A program made the translations under genes and the position numbers. Under the pieces are notes generated by a model, which was not told the origin of the DNA, did not search any database, and saw only the letters and a list, made by a program, of their open reading frames with translations. 64,000 nucleotides of DNA, taken from positions 1 to 64,000 of the forward strand of contig JAHHHD010000014.1 in the NCBI GenBank assembly GCA_019359505.1, given 5' to 3'. Each line of letters opens with the position of its first letter. Positions within the stretch are counted from its first letter, which is position 1. The stretch comes from Drouetiella hepatica Uher 2000/2452. Its GTDB lineage: Bacteria > Cyanobacteriota > Cyanobacteriia > Elainellales > Elainellaceae. Shown here piece after piece: positions 35,533 through 42,467 of the stretch.

Positions 35533-36306
35533 ATGACATCGATCACCTTAAACCAGGAAACCTTTATTTCTCTCCTGCAACAAGAGTTTGAGAGTCTGAG
35601 TATACCTCATGCTCCAGTGCGTAGGCGAGGTGCAGAAAATGGAGCAGGAATATCGTCTGCCAGTGGTGCGATAGAGGGTGTATTTGAGCTACTAACAGAC
35701 GGTGTTATCGACAGGAAGGAGGCATTGACTGAACTAGCTGAAGCGGCGATCGAAATAGCATCTTCTTTATATGCCTCTGGTGCAGAACATCAAGTATGGC
35801 GACGTTGGTCTGCAATTGCAGCTTTCGGGTTGTTTCTAACCGATCAAATTTATCAAAGCATTCTATATACTATTCTGGCAGAAGAATGGGAGTTTCTAAG
35901 AATTATTCCTCTAACTGGAGATGTGAGCAAGCAGATCTCGGCGCAAGTGATTTGGCTTTTAGTTGGCGGTCATCTAATGTCTGAATTGCCGAAAACTGGT
36001 AGACATAGTGAAAGAAAGGCATGGCTAAAATTAGCGCAAAGTATTCCAGCAGGTCAACATGATGTCACTGAAGCAGCTTTAAAGGACATAGCTGACTTTT
36101 GGATGGCGGAGCTTGAAGATAGCTGGATGAATTATGAGCCTGGGGATTATCCCGACTTCAACCCCGAAGCTTGTGCAGTAGTCGCTCTAGCTAGACACAA
36201 TGGATTTGTACCAACCTCGTTTACTTCCGAACAGTATCGTTTTTTAGAAGCTGGACTTGCTATATCTGAACCACCAAGTCTATATTCCACAATATTTCTC
36301 TGTTAA
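35533..36306 (+). CDS. unknown protein next to the toxin gene, 257 aa
   Basis: No family recognised. Soluble, acidic (pI clearly below 6 by composition), mostly helical; a hydrophobic stretch at about 95-140 looks like buried helices. The C-terminal region has P-D-F-N-P-E-A-C-A-V-V-A-L-A-R, a layout loosely like the end of some DUF1911-type immunity proteins, but this is weak. Strong aaagga site 9 bases before ATG. It follows the large ART-like toxin gene (with the IS200 between), so it is a candidate cognate immunity or cargo-handling gene. That is inference only. Confidence 0.6.
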   Translation: MTSITLNQETFISLLQQEFESLSIPHAPVRRRGAENGAGISSASGAIEGVFELLTDGVIDRKEALTELAEAAIEIASSLYASGAEHQVWRRWSAIAAFGLFLTDQIYQSILYTILAEEWEFLRIIPLTGDVSKQISAQVIWLLVGGHLMSELPKTGRHSERKAWLKLAQSIPAGQHDVTEAALKDIADFWMAELEDSWMNYEPGDYPDFNPEACAVVALARHNGFVPTSFTSEQYRFLEAGLAISEPPSLYSTIFLC

Positions 36307-36350
36307 GTCCAAGAAACCTGACTTAAGCCCAATGGGTAATTATTTTTCGT

Positions 36351-37595
36351 ATGGTTACTGGTACTGATTTCTACGAATTAAATCATTTAGAGTTTGAAAG
36401 CTCTTCTCTATTTGCTACCATCGCTCATACGCTCACTGTTGCCCTTGCTCAGCAATCCGACCAAGTAATTGAATGCTGCCTCACTTTTGAAGTTAGTCCT
36501 GGTCTCTATCACCATATCGACGCCAACGCCCTCTTCAACCTCAAACCCGAATTTCGCACCCCCCTCATCAACGGTGACTTTCTCCCCGATCGCCCCATCC
36601 AACTCGAAGTCACCCTCCATCGCGATCTGCTTCCCCTCCTGCTAGAGCACGCCAAAACGGCTGAAGAAGCCGCTGCTTATTTGCTAACTCTGAGCCAACA
36701 AAAAGCCGAGCAAGTCCAACCCAATGCTTCAGAAGGCAATTCAGCAGAAACGATTCAAAATACAGAAGCAGCCCTCAATCTGCTGTTGAATACCGAAAGC
36801 TGGTTCTGCCTGTCTGTTAAACAAATTCAGGAAACAGGTGAAACGGGCTACACCACCTTCTGGAATTACGTCAATCCAGCAACCCTCAATCAGCCCGGAG
36901 CCTCCAGCGAACAGATTGCTGAAGGCATCACCAACTTTTTCAAAGATTGGACTGCTGCCAACCTTACCGCCGCAACCCAGGACATCACCGAAGAACTCTT
37001 CAAAGGCGTCACTACCCTCTTTGACGGCTTCGACACCTGGCTCGATAACGCCTTTTCCAAAGATGAGGATGATAGTGAAGAGGATACCGATGATGACGAC
37101 GAATCCATTCTGGAAACCGTCATTGATTTCTTCACCGAAGACGATTGGACTTTTACCAAGCTCCAGGGGCAATCCACGTTACAAGTCGCCTGCCAAGGCG
37201 AAAACGGCAGATGGAACTGTTATGCCCAAGCCAGAGAAGACCAGGAGCAATTTGTCTTTTACTCGATTTACCCTGACATTGCCCCCGAAGACAAACGACT
37301 AACGATGGCAGAATTCCTCACCCGCGCCAACTACGGGCTCATCATCGGCAACTTTGAGATGGACTTTGATGATGGTGAGATTCGCTACAAAACCAGCATT
37401 GATGTAGAAGGCGACCTCCTCACCACCGACCTGATCAAACAACTGGTTTACGCCAACATCATGATGATGGATCACTACTTACCGGGCATCCAGGCTGTAA
37501 TGGATAGCAGGCTGTCGGCAGCAGAAGCAATTTCTCAAATCGAAAGTCAAACTGCCATCGCTACAACCAACACTCAAGATGACCCCGAACCCTAG
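36351..37595 (+). CDS. acidic protein of unknown function, 414 aa
   Basis: No family recognised. Two parts are visible: residues 1-125 contain beta-rich segments, and a strongly acidic linker (about 235-260, Asp/Glu-rich) leads to a compact C-terminal domain (about 270-385) with a W-T-F-T-K-L-Q-G start and Y-A-N-I-M-M-M-D-H near its end. The C-terminal part resembles small YbjN-like or SRPBCC-size domains in length and acidity, though I cannot assign it. No signal peptide. It probably forms a unit with the preceding 257-residue gene, 44 bases away. Confidence 0.6.
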   Translation: MVTGTDFYELNHLEFESSSLFATIAHTLTVALAQQSDQVIECCLTFEVSPGLYHHIDANALFNLKPEFRTPLINGDFLPDRPIQLEVTLHRDLLPLLLEHAKTAEEAAAYLLTLSQQKAEQVQPNASEGNSAETIQNTEAALNLLLNTESWFCLSVKQIQETGETGYTTFWNYVNPATLNQPGASSEQIAEGITNFFKDWTAANLTAATQDITEELFKGVTTLFDGFDTWLDNAFSKDEDDSEEDTDDDDESILETVIDFFTEDDWTFTKLQGQSTLQVACQGENGRWNCYAQAREDQEQFVFYSIYPDIAPEDKRLTMAEFLTRANYGLIIGNFEMDFDDGEIRYKTSIDVEGDLLTTDLIKQLVYANIMMMDHYLPGIQAVMDSRLSAAEAISQIESQTAIATTNTQDDPEP

Positions 37596-37753
37596 CGCCA
37601 TTACTGCTCATCTCAAGCACCAACCGCAAGTTTTTTGCTCAAAATATCAATAATTTTTGCAATTTCATGGCAAAAGGAAACAAAAGCCCTAATCTATGGC
37701 ATTAGATAGGGTAAGGACTTTATAAACAAATTCCAATCCCAAAGGGGGCGCTT

Positions 37754-38647
37754 ATGAGTCAGCGGTTCGATGCCCGGAAAGTCAACCCCCGAAAAACTGG
37801 CGGTTTGCTCGTGTCAGGGTTGCTACAGCGATCGCGCACTCGTTCCATCGCCTCTGAGCATGACCAAAACCCTAAAAGCTTTTCCAATAACACCCCTCAA
37901 ACTTTGCCAGAGTCACGTTTTAGACAAGACTTTAGCCAAGTGTCTGCTCACACCACAACATTGCCCATCCAACCCAAATTGCAAGTTGGACGACCGGGAG
38001 ATAAATACGAGCAAGAAGCTGATCGGATGGCAGATCGAGTAATGCAGTCATCTAGCCCAGCGATTGCTTCTCGTTCAATGTCGCCAATGCCCGCGATCGG
38101 GCGGATTCAACGCCAAATGAACGAGCCCTTGCAGCGGCAACCTGCCGCAGAAGATGAAAAAAAGAAGGTCGCCAAAGATGTCGCCTACAAAGCAGAACAA
38201 AAAAAACAACAGGCAGAAAAAGAAAAAGTAGTAGCAGAAGAAAAGGCAGTGACAGCCGATAAAGATAAGCAAGTCAAGGAAAAGAAAAAGAAAGAAGACG
38301 AACCAGTGCAAACCCAGGCGCAACCAGGGCAAGTCCCAATAGTCACTCCAACCCTTGAAAATCACCTCAGTACCCGGCAAGGAGGAGGTCAACCTTTACC
38401 AGAACCCACCCGCACCTTCATGGAATCTCGCTTCCATCATGACTTTAGCAAAGTTCGGGTGCATCACGATTCCCAGGCTACCCAGGCTCTCAATGCACGA
38501 GCCTTCACCCGTAGACACGACATCTTTTTTAATCCAGCCCAATACCAGCCCAAAGCCCCTCACGGACAGCATCTCCTCGCCCATGAGTTAACTCACGTTG
38601 TCCAACAAGGAGCCGCACCTTTTAGATCAAGGAGTGGTATCAGCTAA
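37754..38647 (+). CDS. DUF4157-only eCIS protein, 297 aa
   Basis: Carries the same opening block as the large toxin (Q-P-K-L-Q-V-G-R-P-G-D-K-Y-E-Q-E-A-D, about 75-95), a Lys/Glu-rich spacer (about 130-185), and the DUF4157 domain with G-G-G-Q-P-L-P near 213 and H277-E-L-T-H281. The protein ends 16 residues after this motif, with no toxin domain. It could be a loading adaptor or protease, or a truncated effector. A 15-bp inverted repeat begins 23 bases after its stop. Ribosome site aaaggggg lies about 8 bases upstream. The DUF4157 domain is established as an eCIS marker; the exact role here is inferred. Confidence 0.85.
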   Translation: MSQRFDARKVNPRKTGGLLVSGLLQRSRTRSIASEHDQNPKSFSNNTPQTLPESRFRQDFSQVSAHTTTLPIQPKLQVGRPGDKYEQEADRMADRVMQSSSPAIASRSMSPMPAIGRIQRQMNEPLQRQPAAEDEKKKVAKDVAYKAEQKKQQAEKEKVVAEEKAVTADKDKQVKEKKKKEDEPVQTQAQPGQVPIVTPTLENHLSTRQGGGQPLPEPTRTFMESRFHHDFSKVRVHHDSQATQALNARAFTRRHDIFFNPAQYQPKAPHGQHLLAHELTHVVQQGAAPFRSRSGIS

Positions 38648-39055
38648 CCCAATTGTGCCTGAAAAAGTATCAAAGCAAACAGATTTTGTGTGACTAGATT
38701 CTGGTTGCTTTTGCTGCTCGGTTCGCTTTGATCTGTTTGCTTTGAATTTATTTAGTAATGCTATGAATAACTATTAAGTTTCCGAACAAAAGATTCATAG
38801 AAGTTGCTAAGTGGAACTTGACTAGCGTATTTTTATGGAGAGTAGAAAATCTTTTAGATGCAAAGTCCATCTAGCTAGTCAAATCATTTTTAGTCAAGTC
38901 ATTCAGAATACGCGTATAAAACATACGTGAGGGTTTGTTATCTTAAAATTCATCCTGTCAAACTATGCCTTTGCTTTTGTAAAAAAGGCATAGTTGTAGA
39001 TAGGTTGCATCTTTATAGAGAACAGGATGAAAAAATAGGAAAGGATAACTGCCCC
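38648..39055. other. stretch between DUF4157 gene and structural operon
   Basis: About 400 bp without a gene. It holds the inverted repeat at 38670-38745; the remaining A+T-rich part presumably contains the promoter of the injection-system structural operon. The frame open from 38927 ahead of the next gene looks non-coding in its first 43 codons. Confidence 0.5.
38670..38745. terminator. 15-bp inverted repeat after the DUF4157-only gene
   Basis: tcaaagcaaacagat (38670-38684) and its exact complement at 38731-38745 flank a 46-nt loop. It starts 23 bases after the stop and is followed by a weak A+T-rich tail. A terminator or a border of a small inserted sequence is possible; the large loop is unusual for a simple terminator. 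Confidence 0.5.
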
Positions 39056-39733
39056 ATGACTACTTTCCCTGGTTCTCCCAAATTATTTAAAGGAGCGATC
39101 GTTGCGGTTGCTCCAACCACTAATACAATCGTCAGCACGATCGCCTTTCAATACAACCCAGAAACCCTATCCCGCACCCTCCAGCCCCAGACGGCAGGGG
39201 AAGCTCAGGGTAGTCGTTCTGAGGCATTGAGATTAGAGGGCGCACCCGCCGAAAGCATCAAATTAGATATTGAGTTAGACGCTACTGATCAATTAGAGAA
39301 AGCCCAGAATGCCCAGGATGCAGCCGTTGAATTTGGCGTTTATCCCCAACTCTCTGCATTGGAAACCCTGATTTATCCTGCGAGTGCAGATATTGAATCA
39401 AACATGGGATTGGCTGATATGGGGATGCTAGAAATTGTGCCGATGGAAGCGCCTATGACCTTGCTAGTTTGGGGGAGCAAGCGGGTGCTGCCCGTTCGTT
39501 TAACCGAATTTAGCATTATGGAAGAAGCCTATGATGTGAACCTGAACCCCATTCGGGCAAAAGTGTCGTTAGGGTTGCGCGTGCTGAACTACGGCGACTT
39601 GCCTTGGGGACAGCGCGGTGCTCGGCTGTTTCTGGCGCACCATAAAGCGAAAGAACGCATGGCTCAGAAAGGAGGTATTAGTAATCCAGCAGCGGTTACA
39701 GGCGTTGATATTGCAGCACGCTTTCGCGGTTAA
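39056..39733 (+). CDS. CIS tube/LysM-type baseplate protein (Afp7/Pvc7-like), 225 aa
   Basis: I start at ATG 39056, preceded by aaaggat; an upstream frame to 38927 is not convincing. Residues 1-50 include the family motif F-Q-Y-N-P-E-T-L-S-R-T-L-Q, found at the start of CIS tube-associated proteins of the Afp7 type (gp53-like, LysM family). A region L-L-V-W-G-S-K-R-V-L-P-V-R-L-T-E-F-S-I-M-E-E-A-Y-D-x-N-L-N-P matches the tube-like fold. The protein links the first tube ring to the baseplate. First gene of the structural operon. Confidence 0.85.
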   Translation: MTTFPGSPKLFKGAIVAVAPTTNTIVSTIAFQYNPETLSRTLQPQTAGEAQGSRSEALRLEGAPAESIKLDIELDATDQLEKAQNAQDAAVEFGVYPQLSALETLIYPASADIESNMGLADMGMLEIVPMEAPMTLLVWGSKRVLPVRLTEFSIMEEAYDVNLNPIRAKVSLGLRVLNYGDLPWGQRGARLFLAHHKAKERMAQKGGISNPAAVTGVDIAARFRG

Positions 39734-39794
39734 AAAAGAATAGGGTTGCAGCACAATATTTGTCCAATACGTAATTGCAGAGTAGAGGTTCGCT

Positions 39795-40085
39795 ATGTTT
39801 GAACATACCAGCCGTTACTACAACCTGGAGACCCTAGAATACACGACTGCGGACGATCGCAAAATCGCCTATAAGCGTCGCCGGTTCTTGCCTCAAGGAC
39901 AGACAATGCCTCTCTTGCAGGAAGTTACGGTGCTTGAGGGCGATCGTCTCGATTTAATAACCTACGGTACTTTGGGTGATCCCCTGCATTTCTGGCAGGT
40001 GTGTGATGCGAATAACACAATGAACCCAGAAGAATTAATCGCTGAAGTCGGTAGGATCATTCGCATTCCAACCCCTCAGGTGTGA
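39795..40085 (+). CDS. small LysM-type baseplate protein, 96 aa
   Basis: A 96-residue protein with G-D-R-L-D-L-I-T-Y-G-T-L-G-D-P-L-H-F-W-Q-V-C-D-A-N-N in residues 48-73, a LysM-like segment as found in gp53/Afp7 C-terminal regions. In many eCIS loci this domain is fused to the tube-linking protein; here it is a separate gene 61 bases after it. It may bind the baseplate hub or peptidoglycan. The next gene starts 10 bases after its stop. Confidence 0.75.
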   Translation: MFEHTSRYYNLETLEYTTADDRKIAYKRRRFLPQGQTMPLLQEVTVLEGDRLDLITYGTLGDPLHFWQVCDANNTMNPEELIAEVGRIIRIPTPQV

Positions 40086-40095
40086 GGAATGAACA

Positions 40096-41217
40096 ATGTC
40101 ACTAGGAATTAACTTAACATTACTAATGGGTGAAAATATCCCTAAACCAGCGCCGCGATCTCTAATAGAAGCGCTCAAAAGCGTGGAAGTGACTCAAAGC
40201 GATGAGGGGCGTTCTGGCTTTCAAATCGTCTTTCAGTTAGGGCGATCGAACCGTAATGATGTCAAAGACTATCAACTGCTGAAAGAGCCGCTCTTGAAAG
40301 TATTCAATCGGGTGATTCTGATCATCACAATGGGTGCAACCGCCCAAGTCTTAATGGACGGAATCATTACCAACCACCAGTTTTCGCCTAGCATGGAACC
40401 CGGTAACTCGACATTTGCGATCACGGGCGAAGATGTCAGCGTCATGATGGATTTAGAGGAAAAATCGATTGAACATACGGCTCAAGATGAAGCCACAATC
40501 GCTCGAATGCTGATTTCGCAATATACCCAGTATGGAATAATTGCCGAGATCGTGATTCCCCAATTCAAAGACCGCCCCACGAAAAATGAACGGATTCCAT
40601 CCCAGCAAGGAACAGATCTGGAATACCTCAAAGCGATCGCAGATCGCTTTTCCAATGTCTTCTATGTTATTCCCGGGCCTGCATCAGGCTCAAGCACAGC
40701 CTATTGGGGACCACCTCAACGCAAGACTCAACCCCAACCTGCCTTAACGGTCAACATGGGCTCCTTTACCAATGTCACCTCGATCAGCTTCCAAAATAAT
40801 GCCATGTCTGTGACTGAGGTGAAAGGGAAAGTGCAAGATCGCCGTACCAATCAGATTCAGTCTGTTGCTGAAAACACCAGCGATCGCCCAGCCCTCGCCG
40901 CTCAGTCAGCTCTCAATCAACAAGCTCACCGACGCACTGAACGATACCGTGAAACCGGACGAGACACGACTCAAGCGGCAGCACGGGCACAGGCGACTAC
41001 CGATCGCTCTGTCGATAACGTGATCACTGTGACCGGGGATTTAGACGCTGTCACCTACGGTACGCTGTTGCAAGTCCGAGGAGTCGTGACGTTACGGGGT
41101 GTTGGGTTTAACTATGACGGTCTTTACTACGTCAAAAGTGTCACCCACAAAATCAACAAGGGGGACTACAAACAGAGCTTTACCATTACCCGTGAAGGAT
41201 TAGGCAGCACCGTATAA
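40096..41217 (+). CDS. gp27-like spike hub protein (VgrG N-terminal type), 373 aa
   Basis: The sequence has the design of phage late-control protein D / VgrG N-terminal domains: V-E-V-T-Q-S-D-E-G-R-S-G-F-Q-I-V-F near 30-46, D-G-I-I-T-N-H-Q-F-S-P near 87-97, and a C-terminal R-G-V-V-T-L-R-G-V-G-F-N-Y-D-G-L-Y-Y-V-K-S-V-T-H segment. It corresponds to Afp8/Cis8 N-terminal part. The OB-fold/beta-helix part is encoded by the next gene, so the spike is split. The gene pair is probably translated together. Confidence 0.85.
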   Translation: MSLGINLTLLMGENIPKPAPRSLIEALKSVEVTQSDEGRSGFQIVFQLGRSNRNDVKDYQLLKEPLLKVFNRVILIITMGATAQVLMDGIITNHQFSPSMEPGNSTFAITGEDVSVMMDLEEKSIEHTAQDEATIARMLISQYTQYGIIAEIVIPQFKDRPTKNERIPSQQGTDLEYLKAIADRFSNVFYVIPGPASGSSTAYWGPPQRKTQPQPALTVNMGSFTNVTSISFQNNAMSVTEVKGKVQDRRTNQIQSVAENTSDRPALAAQSALNQQAHRRTERYRETGRDTTQAAARAQATTDRSVDNVITVTGDLDAVTYGTLLQVRGVVTLRGVGFNYDGLYYVKSVTHKINKGDYKQSFTITREGLGSTV

Positions 41218-41241
41218 AACCATATAAAAGGACATAAAATA

Positions 41242-41766
41242 GTGCAGCAATTTTTTGGCAAATATCGTGGGAAAATAACCGCTAACAAAGACCCTCTGAA
41301 TCTCGGCCGTGTTCAGGTGAGTGTCGCCTCTATTTTTGAAGAGGGTAAACAAAGTTGGGCAATGCCCTGCTCTCCCTATGCTGGAAAAGGCATTGGGCTG
41401 TTTACGATTCCCCCTGTTGATACCAATGTTTGGGTGGAGTTTGAAGGTGGCGATCCAGACTATCCCATTTGGAGTGGTTGTTTTTGGGGCAATAATGAGT
41501 TACCCGAGGAAGCCAAGGTTGCTAAACCCGATGAAATGATCGTGTTCAAAGCCTTTGCTACAGGAGGCAAAGGCATCACGATTAAAATGAGTAGTTCTGG
41601 GAGTACTAAGGGATTGGCGATCGAAGTCGAGCCGCCCGTTGTCAGCCAACCGCTCAAGTTGGTCTTTGATTCGACGGGAATTGAGATTTCCGCAGGTAGT
41701 TTAGGAACGATTAAAGCTTCGTCTAGTAGCGTCAAAATCAACAACAATGCTTTGGAGGTGACCTGA
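41242..41766 (+). CDS. gp5-like spike protein (phage baseplate V type), 174 aa
   Basis: GTG start after aaaagga. Residues 1-80 form the gp5 OB-fold: F-G-K-Y-R-G-K-I-T-x-N-x-D-P-x-x-L-G-R-V-Q-V, then A-M-P-C-S-P-Y-A-G and P-P-V-D-T-N-V-W-V-E-F-E-G-G-D-P-x-Y-P-I-W-S-G-C-F-W-G. The remaining 90 residues are beta-rich and should build the needle. It is the second half of a split VgrG-like spike. Its stop and the next start overlap (TGATG), so translation is coupled to the PAAR-like gene. Confidence 0.88.
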   Translation: MQQFFGKYRGKITANKDPLNLGRVQVSVASIFEEGKQSWAMPCSPYAGKGIGLFTIPPVDTNVWVEFEGGDPDYPIWSGCFWGNNELPEEAKVAKPDEMIVFKAFATGGKGITIKMSSSGSTKGLAIEVEPPVVSQPLKLVFDSTGIEISAGSLGTIKASSSSVKINNNALEVT

Positions 41767-42104
41767 TGGGCGACAACATCTTTCATGTCAACGCGGTTGC
41801 GACTTGCCCCCATCAAACGGGACAAATCTCGGCGATCGTCAGTAGTCCTCGGGTTAAAGTGAGTAGCCAAGCAGTCGCCACATTAACCGATCAATATTTA
41901 ATAGCAGGCTGTGCCTTTACGATACCTGGTCCCAAACCTCAACCCTGCATTAAAGTACAGTGGCTTAGAGGCGCCACCCGCGTTAAAGTGAACGGCAACC
42001 CTGTCATTCTTCAAACCAGCCAGGGGCTTTGCAAAAGTGCAGAAGAGATTCCCCAAGGGCCTCCCAGTATTAAAGTGACACAACAACGAGTCAAGGGGAT
42101 TTAG
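41766..42104 (+). CDS. PAAR-like spike tip protein, 112 aa
   Basis: A small protein with cysteines at about residues 14, 49, 58 and 89 and repeated short beta segments. Size, pattern (H-Q-T-G near 15-18, C-A-F-T-I-P-G-P near 49-56) and position after the gp5-like gene fit the PAAR-like (Afp10/DUF4280) tip that sharpens the spike and may bind zinc. The start overlaps the previous stop by one base; the stop is 2 bases before the gp25-like gene. Confidence 0.8.
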   Translation: MGDNIFHVNAVATCPHQTGQISAIVSSPRVKVSSQAVATLTDQYLIAGCAFTIPGPKPQPCIKVQWLRGATRVKVNGNPVILQTSQGLCKSAEEIPQGPPSIKVTQQRVKGI

Positions 42105-42106
42105 CG

Positions 42107-42466
42107 ATGCAAATCAGTTATCCCTTTCAGATAGACGGGCGTGGACGAGTGGCAGAGGTGACCTATGATCCTCACATTCGCCACCTGATTGAACAAGTCT
42201 TGTTTACAGAACCGGGGGAGCGGGTCAATCGTCCCGATTTTGGTAGCGGTTTGAAACAACTGATCTTTGCACCTAACAGTTCCGAGTTGGCGGCAGCCGT
42301 TCAATTATTAGTCCAAGGCTCGATCGAGCAATGGTTAGGGGATCTGATTTTGTTGGAAGCGGTTGATGTTGAGAACGTTGACTCCCGATTAGAGGTGACT
42401 GTTCAGTATATCGTTCGACAAAATCGACAGCGGCAAATAGCACAATTTAGTAGAGAGGTGCTGTGA
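42107..42466 (+). CDS. gp25-like baseplate wedge protein (GPW/gp25), 119 aa
   Basis: The E-P-G-E-R-V-N-R-P-D-F-G-S-G segment (about residues 36-49) is the conserved core of the GPW/gp25 family, with an acidic Glu implicated in sheath-baseplate contacts. Length is typical of the family. This is the Afp9/Cis9 equivalent and sits directly before the Baseplate_J gene, as in T4-like, T6SS (TssE) and eCIS loci. The next start lies one base after its stop. Confidence 0.93.
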   Translation: MQISYPFQIDGRGRVAEVTYDPHIRHLIEQVLFTEPGERVNRPDFGSGLKQLIFAPNSSELAAAVQLLVQGSIEQWLGDLILLEAVDVENVDSRLEVTVQYIVRQNRQRQIAQFSREVL

Positions 42467-42467
42467 G

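Noticed and set aside
38927-39055. Upstream extension of the tube-linker gene
   Set aside because: The first 43 residues are not protein-like for the family; ATG 39056 has a better ribosome site and begins the conserved region.
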